From positions 37,214,305-37,278,304 of the forward strand of contig OX439127.1 in assembly GCA_949318235.1 (NCBI GenBank): a stretch of 64,000 nucleotides of DNA. Direction: 5' to 3'. Numbering within the stretch: the stretch's first letter is position 1; the number at the start of each line of letters is the position of its first letter. Below the pieces are notes generated by a model, which saw only the letters and a program-made list of their open reading frames with translations, did no database searches and was not told where the DNA came from. This document shows, piece by piece, positions 1 to 12,596 of the stretch. A program made the position numbers and the translations under genes. Source of the stretch: Ecdyonurus torrentis (Eukaryota; Arthropoda; Insecta; Ephemeroptera; Heptageniidae).

Positions 1-205
1 TTCACAAAATGGCGCGAGCGGTCATTGACATCACAGCTCGCTTGTTTTACGCGCGCGTGGACCAGGCGAGCTGTGACGTCATTGACTGCTCGTGCCATTT
101 TGTGAATGGAAAATAAATTAGAAATCAATGACTCCGGCCAAATCAACATTGATTTTCAGGTTTGTTAGGATATTACACAACTTTTTTGTTCAGCCTTTAA
201 GCTTA
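1..205. mobile_element. Palindromic MITE, family A, copy 1 (cut by window start)
   Basis: The sequence is an inverted repeat centred near position 55: TTCACAAAATGGC at the start pairs with GCCATTTTGTGAA around 103-115. The right arm then matches the family A element at 17167-17474 over its outer part (ATTAGAAATCAATGACTCC, TTTTCAGGTTTGTTAGGATA). The outer tip lacks about 11 bases seen in the other copy and goes straight to GCCTTTAA. The left arm lies outside the window. Confidence 0.85.
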
Positions 206-926
206 ATTTTATCTTTATACCTTAAGCGGACCCAAGTTTTTGCTTTTTTTATTGCAATTTATATGCAAAAAGGGGGGGGGGGGTGAATTATTTTAACCAA
301 GTTACATGTGTATGTAACATTTGTTAACTCTTTTCATCATGTATGAAATTGTTATCACCATTGGTTATACTGTGTAGATAACTCACCTCAAAGTCCATGA
401 TTAAAACAATGCATTGCCAAATCAGTGTTTCTTATGACTAATTAATCATTAGCAACGCTACCATGAACAGTGATATTACGATATAAAATTGAAAATTTTA
501 ATATTATGATGTAAAATTGAAAAGTATAAAAATTCTGGCCGCCGCCGTTTACTATCCGAAAACATTGATATATTGTATTTTTTTTTTTTTATTTCGACAT
601 AGAAGCTTAAATATCATATCTATATTGGCATTAACAACAACTTTTGCTGTTGCAAAAGTGATGCAACGATAAAAATGGGAGGAAATTGAAAACTGAGGCA
701 AGGCTATACAGTAGGGAATAGGTGTATGGCAAGGATATTGGTGCGGAAGACATTTAGGTATACCAACTGTAATGGCTCAAGACATTAAATCTACGGCAAA
801 TAAATTGCATACAACAGGCTCGTACACTACAATGTACAATGAGTTTAAAATAATATTGAATAATGACATATATTTTTAATAATTAAATATTTATCTTTTA
901 ATTAACTTTACTCTATATAATATATA

Positions 927-936
927 TTTATTTATT
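927..936 (-). terminator. Candidate polyadenylation signals of Lst-2
   Basis: Two overlapping AATAAA hexamers on the minus strand begin about 88 bases after the stop codon. The region is very A+T-rich, so chance occurrence is possible. Confidence 0.45.
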
Positions 937-1023
937 ATAATTATTATTTGTGCTTGGATAGCATTTGACTTTTGATCTCACTAAAATGGGTTTAACAACA
1001 TAAATTTCACCACAAAATTTGCC

Positions 1024-1173
1024 TCATGATGAGGAGGAAGGTTGGATGGGTATATCATCCATTGTAAAAGGCGTCACTTGGTACATAAAACATCGATTGC
1101 ACACTCTCACTGGTTTTAGATGACCATATCTGGGTAGTGGGACAGAGTTTGGACTACAGCGAGCACAGAATAC
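1024..1173 (-). CDS. Lst2: Lst-2 last coding exon (second half of FYVE finger, stop)
   Basis: Acceptor ATTTTCAG, then [20 protein letters not shown] and PVRVCNRC, giving the last four zinc-ligand cysteines and the RVC motif. A short Ser-ending tail reaches a TGA stop at 1024-1026. This half-domain is too short to show as a stand-alone ORF and was found by extending the FYVE domain across the intron. Confidence 0.92.
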   Translation of the reverse strand, partial: VFCARCSPNSVPLPRYGHLKPVRVCNRCFMYQVTPFTMDDIPIQPSSSS

Positions 1174-4100
1174 CTGAAAATAAAATCAATAGGTTATAAC
1201 AACAAAACTTATCTTACAAGTTAGTTAAGAACATTATGTTCATGAGAATGAATAACTTTCTTTACCTTGCCACAGTGCCTACAATGATGCCTCCGCCGTA
1301 CAACGGTAAACCAAGCTTCACAAGACATGCACCTTGGAGCCATATGGTCAGGTACCCAAGGTGGGGGAGACTCAATAGTAGGAGGAACTCTAGGACAAGA
1401 AAGGGATGACTGAGCATCCTCAAGAACTGGCAAAGCCTCCTCTGCACTTTCTACATTACTTGAAGATCCATCTGAAGCATGGTTGCAAGAATAAGATTAA
1501 AATTACATTAGAGAATCTTCACAGTTCATTAATTTTCAATTCAACGTGTATAATCTCTCACTTTTTTCTATTATAAGTTTTATTTTTAATTTTTTAACAT
1601 CACAAACACACACAAAATTTTATTTAAGCAACATAATTACCTGCATCTAAGGAAAGTGCATCTTCTTCCAAATCAACCTCCTCTACAGTATTTGTTTCCA
1701 CCTTTTCAATCTCTACCTCTATCTGCTCTGACGCATTCATAAGGAAGACACATTTGAGAATGTTTCGAAGATCACCAGCAAAGTTTGTTTGAAGTTGGTC
1801 TGCAACTCCCGCCACACACACAAACAGCCTGTGCACTAGATCCTCACTTGACCTACACCAAATAATACAATAATTAAAAACAGTTTAACACCACTGACAG
1901 TTTTATGTGTTTCAGTTTGAAATATTAGAAATATGGTACTGACTTAATTAAAAACAGAATAGCTTATTAAATGGAACAAGTTAGTCTGCAATGGTACTTT
2001 GAGAAATATTGATGCTAGTACAATGTTGATGCCTTTATCAAGTCCTATCCTATAACCCAGGGCATCCGAAATTTTAAGTTGCAGCTTTCAAATTTCACCT
2101 CCCTAGCTTTATTAGTTTACAATAATGGTAAAAAAAAAAAAGTATAAAACTGCAAACCAGTAATCAGTCTGTTATTTGTTACTTATTTTTTTACAGTAGC
2201 TGAAAACAATTACTTCAGCTGTGGTTCAAATTTACAGAATCCTACTGTCAACAAGGTCACTAGCTAGCATGCTCAAGTTACAGAAAATTTAATGGTTATT
2301 TATTGTTACTGTTATTGATTTTTGATAACGAAAGAAAAATATCGTTGTGGTTCAGCTATATTGTCCGATGTCCACTTGGTTCAAAGTTTACTAATGTCCG
2401 ATGTCCATTTGGTTCAAAGTTTACTAATGTCCGATGTCCATTTTTTTTTTAAAAGTACTAATGTCCGATGTCCATTTTGAACCAAAATTTTTTTATTGTA
2501 TTTTTCAATCCAGAATTTTGTTTTACATATATATTTCAAATTTCTTATAGCTAGCTTTAAAAATTTAAAATTTATACAATAAAAACTCGAAATATATTGC
2601 GAGAAAATACGTCAGCTGATACACGGTACGCCTCTTTTTACGAACACGCAGATATCATTTGCTTGTCAAAACTTGTATTTTAACGAAAAGATAACAATAT
2701 TTCTTTAAGAAAATTAATTTAAAAACTGATAGCTATATTTACCGGCTTATTACGGTTAATTTTCAGTAAAATAATTAATGAAAGCTACTGTAAATAATTT
2801 TATAGTAAATTTCTGCAATCGATGTTATACTTCAACTTAAAATTACGCAGATATAAATTTAGTTTTTTTTTTTTGACATTTAAAATAAACATTTACATTT
2901 TTAATTAGCATTTGTTCGTTTAAGAATTGATTAAAAAAAATTATTATATGCAAAAGTATACTTTTATATACAAAGAAAAATTATTGTATCACAATAGAAG
3001 ATAAGAAAAAAGTTTTTTTGTAATAGTTTCTAAATATTAAAAAAAATTCATATTTTTAATAATTAAAATATATTTAAATATTTGTTAATTTTATCGCAAA
3101 CAGTTCGCAATAGAGTATAGTGTTAAACTACTCCTATATAGCTGTTTTTGCACTTATTTTGAAAAAAAAAATCTTACATAGAAAATAAAAATTTCGTGTG
3201 AATTCATAATCCCAAAATATAACTTATCCATAGTTGCGCAACCTGAGTAAATACATGCAGTGCTTGAATTAAATTTATATTTTTCTTTAATTGCAAGTTG
3301 CAAGTCAACATAACATGAATTATGAATTTTTTGACTCTAAATTTTAATTTGACATTTTTACTGTCTGCAGTTGCATAGAAACGAATTAATTCAAGTTTCT
3401 GAACAAACCTATGGTTCAAAAATAGAGCAAAATTTGCTCTAGTTATTAACTGTGACCTAATTTTGTTTGTGATAATTTTTTTAAACTACTCCAATACATT
3501 TTCTGATGTATTAATTTGTATGACCATTTTTTAAAATTATTACTAAGTGAACTTAAAAACGAAATTCAGGGAATTTTGAATTTGCTGTTACGTAACGTTC
3601 AATACAAAAACTAAAACATCATATTATAGGCAATATACCGAAAATTCAGTATATTGTTTCATTTTGTTAATACCAACGCTTCGTTCATGAGTTATGATTT
3701 TTTAAAGTTTGAGTTTGCGATCTTTTTTACTCGACCGAAAGATTAATTATTCTATTTCTAATTAAATATAACATATTTATAATAAAAATTTTATGCCTTG
3801 TTTGGCAATATTTATGATAGTAATAACTGTTAAATGCCTTATTAATACTGCAAATATTAAAGGAGATAATTAGTTTTTTGTGTCTCCTGAAAAGTGGTCA
3901 AATGTGGACATCGGACATTAGTAAACTTTGAACCAAATGGACATCGGACATTAGTAAACTTTGAACCAAGTGGATATCGGACATTAGTAAACTTTGAACC
4001 AAGTGGACATCGGACAATATAGCGGAACCACGACGATATAATGTTGTAGCAGAAAATATAATGCTGTTCGTAAATCGTTTTCTGCTCCTAAAATGACGAT

Positions 4101-7100
4101 CACCAATGGTTATTCAAATACAATGCGCATTTTGTGGTGCAAGAAAACGGGGTTTACGAACAACACTTATGTGTATCTCGTTTTTGTCACAGTAAGCAAA
4201 ATGTGTATCTCAATTTTTATCATGGCAAGCAAAGTGTGTAACTCAGTTCCTAACACAATGCAGATGGCGCTCCGAGTTACAAATTTTGCTTGCAGTGAAA
4301 AAATACAAGATACTTGTTTTGCTTGGCATGTCAAAAAGCAAGGTACATATTTTGCTTCATTTGTTAAAAAAGAGATATAGGCCTACATATTTTCCGCTGT
4401 AACATTGAAATAAATGTTAGGTTATACTTGAAAATACTCTTATTGTGTATTTTCCCCACATGAAATAATAAATAAGTAAACAAATAAGTTGCTTTATGCA
4501 CATGATTATATCTTCATTGAAGTAGCTGGTTTCCAAAACAACCATTATTCTACCTGAATTTAGCTCTTGCTTCATTTCTATTAGCAATTTCAGCTGCTTG
4601 CATTGCCAGGGCAATTTCTTCATCATCTTGACAATCAGAGTTAAATGAAGAAGTGTCACTGCTACACAAACTGCAAAACAAAATTTTATTAAGTTCGTTT
4701 ATTGGTATTATTAAAAAAAAAAAATGGTACCAACTTTTGATGTGTATGGTATTTTTGTGTAGTGTATTCACCTGTCAGTACTGAGAACACTTGAGCTTCT
4801 GCAGCTTGAGCAGGAAGAGGAGTAACTGCCAGCAATATCACGGAAATGCTGATCACACGGCACCTCCAAAACCATGCTCCTGCCACACATGCATGCATTA
4901 ATAACACACACACACACACACTCAAAATAACAACAACCCACAGCACAATCTGTTAAGTTGTTTTACATATAAATCATTACTAACTTGTAAGTAATACTGC
5001 ATTTAACTAAGGCATTAAACATTCTGAACTAATTGTGTCAAACACACTCACAAACTTAAGTATTATATAGATACTCTTATAGGGGCCTAGAAAATGGCAT
5101 CTGTGGAAGATTGCCATTGCTGATGATTTCACAAAATAAACAAATTAAATCAAAAGTAGTACTAGGGGATATATGAAGGAAAATAAACCATCATGGTTAG
5201 GTATGATACATTTGAAAGAAAAGGATAGGAGAAACCAGCAAGGGCCTTACTATAGTGAAGAAAGTCCCATAGTTTGGTGAAAATCTTGCTAGCACAGATA
5301 CAAAAACTAACACATTGTAAATATTTTGGCAATAAATTCCAAGAGAGATGGAGTGTGTTATGCCTTCATCAGTCCTTACAGACTCACAAAGAAACTATGA
5401 ATGGTTGCTCTCCGAGTCTGTAAGGACTGATGAAGGTATAACACACTCCATCTCTCTTGGTATTGCCGAAATATTTCCAATGTGTTAATTTTTTGTATCT
5501 GTGCTAGCAAGATTTTCAACGAACTATGGGACTCTCTTCACGATGGTAAGGCCCCTGCTGGTTTCTCCTATTTCTTGTTTCAAATTTATCAGAAGAGTAG
5601 TACTACATTATAATTAATAATAAAATATATTATTAAAAAAGTGCTTTTGACATACACACAACATTAATTACTGTGCACTAATTATTTACTTATTTTTTCC
5701 AAATTTTATTTTATATTAATGACTAATGGAAGCTATGAGCTAACTCTGGTTTGCATATATTTTATATCAAATGGTTTGCCTAAATAAAATCTTGAACAAT
5801 GGATAGAACAGCTCATTTTACATGGCACTTAAAGAGATCTTGAACTCAATTTCTAAGCAAACTATAACCCCACTTTTTTGTCAGTAATCTTTGACCCCAT
5901 GTTTCATCTTGTTGATTCCACACGTAATCAAATTCCAAAACTTGTCCTTGTTCTTATTCATATAAAATTTTGAAATTATTTGAATTCAAAAAATTTTATA
6001 TGCTATGCTAAGTGAACTGTTATAGTCATGATTGAGAACTTATTATGGGCTTTTTTTATTATTATTATTATTTTACTCTAGAGCTGTATGTTGGACTGCA
6101 TAAAAATATTTGTAACAAAAAGTTGGTCCATTATTTCCAATAGTCATTAATGTTAGCCATGTATTTAATGGTAATTTGCAATACAAACTATTAGTTTCAA
6201 TTAACAAAACACTTCATATTGCATAATATTGTGACACTTCATAGAGTAATTGGGGAAATTCAAACAGTACAGAACATTAAGTATTAACCAAAAATTGAGT
6301 TAGTGTTGATGAAAATAACTTACTTGGATGCATTATGGGAAGCTATTTGTTGTCTCTTGCTTGGCCTTAAAGGTGATGCCTCCCTTCTGCCAGCTTTTCT
6401 TGGGCTTGGACCAGACGCTTTAGTTCTTCTAACAGAGATTCCACCTCCCCCAGGTGGTGGTTGGTGGTGCAGTACATCCCAATTGTCAGCGTAATTAAAC
6501 CTGGGCACAGGACTGACGACAAGACCAGGGGCTGACTGCTGCTCACAACACAAACAACTCTCAGGGTCTCTTGTGCTTGGTGGGGAAAGCTGAGTGCATG
6601 AACACTGAGAGGTAGCAGTTGTGTTTACTGGAGGCTGGTAAATTTGTTGCCAATGCTGGATTTCACTTGTAGCATTGTTGTTCTCACTCATTACTTCAGC
6701 AATATTTGGATTAGGTTCAGGTTGTACAGGAGCATCTGGAGATCTGTCGAGACTAGCAATACCAGAGTCTCGTGCTGACTCTCCATTATTTGCTCCTAGA
6801 AGACTAGTTAAACTATCTTGCACAGCACTCATTGCTTGTTGAGCAGCCAAATCTTCTTGAGAATCTGAGTCAGGTAAAGAGCCACCTCCTACTAAAGGTG
6901 CAGGTCCTTCATCAATAGGCTGTTCTCCTACTACTTGATTTGCTAAAAGATATCCCCCAGAAATAGCTCCCAATTGTTCATCACTGCTACTTAGGGTGAT
7001 GCCATCCCCTGCAATAGTTTCAGTAACTAATGTTTCAGATTCTGAAACATCACCAGTCCAATCTTCTTCCTCCTTGTCATCTTGATAAGCCTCTTCTGCA

Positions 7101-10100
7101 GCATCTGCATCCCCACCTCCTCCCTGTCCAGGTCGTGATGTTGTGTAGAAGTCAGAGATAAACTGCTTGCAGTTGGGGTAATCATTATAAAACTGTGTTA
7201 CAAAATCATCCAGATCAGGAACAGGATAGGAAGAACATGAGGAAGAAGCTGTAGAATCACAACTCTGAGCTGGCTTACTGCTACTGGAATTTACAGTGCT
7301 TGCATTGGCATGAGAAAAATCCCCAGGCTCTTCTAGTGAACACAGCATCTTTTCTAGAGTTAACAGTTCACTTTTACTCAAGGTCCATAGCAGTTCTCTA
7401 ATTTTATGTAGTAATGTCTAGAAAAATAACAAATATATATTTTTAAATGTTTATACATTGTTGCTCAAAATTATCAGCTAAATTCTACTTGACTGTACAT
7501 TGCAACATTACATTGTATGTTATGATAAGCAGATCATGGCATCCTTTGTAAGTTATTGCATAATATTTCAAGATAAGGAGTTAAATATCTACCTGAAAGG
7601 GACGGAACATCTCTGACATATCTCCTGCTGGTTTGTCAAGACATAAGGGTCCATCAGGAAATACCAGCAAACCACTAACAATAGCCAACCTCGGGATGGT
7701 AAACATGAGTGCTGGATCACAGTCATCAACTTGCTCTTGACTTAGAAGTTTCATACGCAAAGCTCTGTACAAAGAAATATAAAAGTCAGATAATGATCAT
7801 TCTGATCGTGCTTTGCATATCATATTATATAGGAAAGAAAAATAATAATAAAAAATATTTATACCTTTGCAATGTTTCAGAAAATAGAACAATCACATTT
7901 TGTTGCAGCTCATACTCTTGGCTCGTTTTTACAGGAACCATAGCACTAACATAACTTAATTCAAATTCAGCAAATAGTCTATCAAAAATTTTAAGAGCTT
8001 CTGTTAATCTTTCACTAAATTCAGGCGGTGATCGAAAACATTGCTCTCTAAGTAAATTGCGTACATTTTCTAGTGCTTTTGTTAAAGCTTTCGCAAGAGG
8101 TCTCATACTTGCACTCTCAGGTTCTCTATTCATTATACTTGAGCCGGCAGCCAGACACTGAAAGAAAAGACAAAAATATCGTATGTCAGTGATGAGGACT
8201 CAAGTCGTTATCTGATACATAATATGTATGCTCAACATGCAGTTTAGCTGACGCAAACATGCAAACTTTACCTCTGCTCCAAACCAGAGTTGCCCAGCCA
8301 AGTTTTCCTGCATGACATCATCTGGAAATTTGACTCTGAAGTCTCTATTTGCTCTCTCATCAGGAATCAGTTGATCCATGACACGATTGCAAATAGTTAG
8401 CACCTGTGACATATAGAGTAAGGTAAATAAATATTTATCTTTATTTAAAACTATACTGTACACTAATGCTTATTTTGTAATTATTAATGCAATAAATTCA
8501 GAACATATTATCATCAAGTCTATGCCACTATTGAGTATTACTGAATTTAAATATAGAATTTTGAAGCATCACTATCACAGTCATAAATTGTAAACCTAAG
8601 CATACCTTATCTTGACACTGGCGCAAATGATTTACTAACATAGTACAACGTTCTGGGTCTTTACGTCCATCAAAGCTATCCAGCTCTGCAGCGACAAGGT
8701 TGAGTGCCTCATCTGCATAGAAGAACTGGGCCAGCAGTGATGTATCATCCCTCTGTAACAAATACAAATAATCAATTTACAACACTACCATTCACCTATA
8801 TTTTTTGCATCGATATACTGTATTAATTAACACACAGAGCACACTGAAATTAAGCATTATAAATCATTACGAAGGCTGTTTTGCTGATATGAAAACTCTT
8901 AATTAGTTTACTATAATTAGTTTTTTTTTTTTTCATTATTATTTATTTATTTTAATTGGCAAATATATAAATCCATATCACTACATTAGAGCATAATCCT
9001 TGTACCTCCAAAAACAGCAAATTAAGTCAAAACTTTAATCTTGTTGTATATTGTTTTGAACTTGTTGCTTTTGCAGATACTAGGATTAAGGTAGGGAGTA
9101 AAACCACGTCAATATATATATATTTTCTTTCTTTCTTTCTTTTTCTTTTTTTCTTTTTCTTTTTTTTTTTTTTTTTTTTTCTTTTTTTTTGCAGTCAAAA
9201 CTTTTTTTTTAATCAAAAGCTAATCTAAAACCCCATTATATATTTGCAAAACTACTGGTGGTGGTGGAGGGGGGGGGGGGGCATTTAAACCATAACTTTA
9301 AGATATGTATTAAAAATATATTGATTTTCCAGCCGCGCAAATATTCAACAACAACAAATTCAATATTAAATCAATCATATAATAAATTAGCTGTTTCAAT
9401 ATATGAAATAAAACTATTGTATACCTTATCATATTATTGCATTGTATAAAATGACTATATATCAGTACATCAGGACGATATAAAATGTGTCACAGTAATT
9501 AAAAGACTTATACTTTTATATTTTTGTAATTAACAAAATCGATCTTACAATGCGTTAAATATAGGCAAACTGTAAGTATGTGCGCAGCTCTATAGCTTCA
9601 ACAATAATACGTACATACTTGAATATTTAACAGCAAATTAAATCACAGAGAAACTTCAATTTTATGAAAGAGAGGACCAACCTTATAAGTATAAAATGAT
9701 TGCGACAAATGCTAATATAATTTTCTCCACAAGTTTAAATATTATATATAATTTTACATTACTTGCCACTTAACAATAATATTCTGCTAGATTAGTTTGT
9801 TGTTGTTGTTGTTGGTTGTTGATGGAATCAACTTTTGACTCTTTTTCTTTTAAAAGTACCGGTACTTGTTGAATTTCCTTCAGGCTGGAAGGAAATATGA
9901 ACTGTACTTAAGGGGTAAGGGCAAAAATATGATCATGCAAAAATTGTAGTGAAAAGAGGGAATAATAATAAAAGTAACGTATTTGTGCTATGTTGCAACA
10001 TTTACTGCACCTTTTATGACGTATTATAATGTATTGTACCTATCAGAAAATCACAATCTGCAACAATATTGATTACATTTTACATTGCAATTTTATTTAT

Positions 10101-11858
10101 TTCTTATAGTTATAGTGCTGGCACATGTAGGAATAATAGTCATAATATCCTAGTATTTATTTAGATTAGCTCCTTGTTCATCAATACGCGCATGCAATAG
10201 TAGACTAAATAAAAATGTTATGTTTTTGTTATACACATCATACAAGACTACAAGACTAAACTTTTTTTTTTCTTTTTTTTTTTTTATATATATAAAATAT
10301 ACGAGTAATATTTTTGTTACGCTACTCCGCTCTTCAAACTCATAAGAGATGTGATCTTAATTTATTTCATTCTTGCAGGCAATAGTGCCGAATATTAATA
10401 ACAAATTTATAATTTTACTTGCAAAACGAGCGCTCTACTACATGAATTTACGTCCATATCGTATGTAACACGGGTGCTCAAGACGTCTTACCATGACGCA
10501 GTATGGAGTTCTGTTTTCTAATAAATTTACATAACTGTGAAGTGGCGTATTTGTTTAGGCAATAATGTAGAGGTCATATGCAGAAAGACCATATATCTAA
10601 GTAGAATATAATTATAAAACAAAAGTGACAAACGTATGAACAAGACAATCGTTATCATAGATAATAATGACAAGTCCAACATTTTCATACAATTTATAGC
10701 ACTGTTTACAACGTTTATATAAAAACTAGGCATATAGCTATACATTTAAACTATTTGGGGAAGTATTTTTGGCATTTTTATTGCTACATGTGCTGATAAA
10801 AATGATAACGTGTCGTCTGAGGTGTTGCTATACGATTAAAATACAATAATAATTGCCAAAGCGAATATTGTGCATTATACTGTATAGTATATATATATAT
10901 GTATTATATAATATATATATATATACACACACACACATACATACATACACATAATACTGTGCAGTGTATGTTTTAATTATAATTCTTCCTATATTGCTTC
11001 ATTAGCTGTGCATGAATAATCACTTTCATCATAATTAACATTTTATTAACATAAAAAAAGAGGATGTATCATTTAACACTAAAAAAAAAGACCTTCGAAA
11101 TATTCTAATTAACTTTTTTTAAGTTTATGTTATTAAATTAAATTTGAAAGTTAATATAAAATACCTGCTACGAAAAAAAAAACTTTTTAATATTATATAT
11201 ACAAAATATATATTTATTTACTTATTTTTGCGTTGACAATTACCAAACTGATAGACATTATCTTTATTGATATAGATTAACTTTTAAGTTATGACAAATT
11301 ATATGACCAAACTATCTTGCGTAAGAAACAGCTATAATAGTGTATGGATAACTTGGTTACGTACTTTACAATGAAATGTATATAATATAACTTATAAATA
11401 ATATCGTAAAAATGTCACGTACAGATTATCTCTGTTTAGAAGAATGCTATATTATGTTAATATTGTAGTCCTTACATGCATTTTGAAATATTGAATCAAT
11501 ACCGTTCAAATACAACGCACTCACTACATATAATATAAGCAGTATACTGTATATAATTGAGTTTTTTAACATTAATTAAATGACTTTATTATTATTAATA
11601 CAAAAAAAAAAAAAAAAAAAAAAAGTATAAATTTAATATACCACATACGTATATAAATGAATATTATATCATATAATATAATAAGTCCTCATAAAATAAA
11701 AATTATAATTATACACCCAATCCAATAGATTCTATATACAGTAATATAAAGCGTAACAGACCATGATGTGGTGAGAAAACGAAAATACGTTTCTACATTC
11801 ACTTGCAATTTTTACAAATTAGCAAAGTAAAGTTAATTAAGCGCAAAGAGAGTTGTGC

Positions 11859-11916
<58 letters not shown>

Positions 11917-12535
11917 AAGGTAAGTACGTTATTCAGCATTAATGAAATAAGGTAAAATAAGAGACCATAAAGGCCATTACAATGAAAAAAAAAAAAAACT
12001 TGATACCCTATCAGTATTACATACTTCAATAGAGCACGTCAATGCCAATGCTGTCATTGTTTATATATTAGAATGCGCGAATAATGAATGTACGTAATGC
12101 ACTGCACTTTGTGTTGGTACTATAACAAGGTTAATTATATCATGTACATATAATAATATAATTCAAACAAAAGGAATTCATTACACTCGTCATTTAGGGG
12201 GGAAAAACTAATCATTTTTACACCATCTTCAATTCTCTTTGAGAAAAATATTTTGTATAGCAAATTTATTATTATTTATTCATATCACACCCCCTCATAA
12301 TACGAAAAAAAATGTAATGTTATATGTATATATCAAAAAGCATACGACCTCATTTTTTTTCTCATTTATACGCAAGAAAATAGGAATATGATTTATTAAA
12401 TTCCTCATCCATGTGTCAAATTTTGACGTATCGAAGAAATGAGATAAGATGATACGTGGCTGTATCTTGCTTTATATACCTGACATGTGTCTGATTTTTT
12501 CTTTGTTTTTGTTTTTTTCCTCATTTTAATATTCT

Positions 12536-12596
<61 letters not shown>

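Noticed and set aside
6303..6494. Plus-strand frame opposite Lst-2 exon 6
   Set aside because: It is a shadow of the coding exon on the other strand; the minus strand carries the conserved protein and splice sites.
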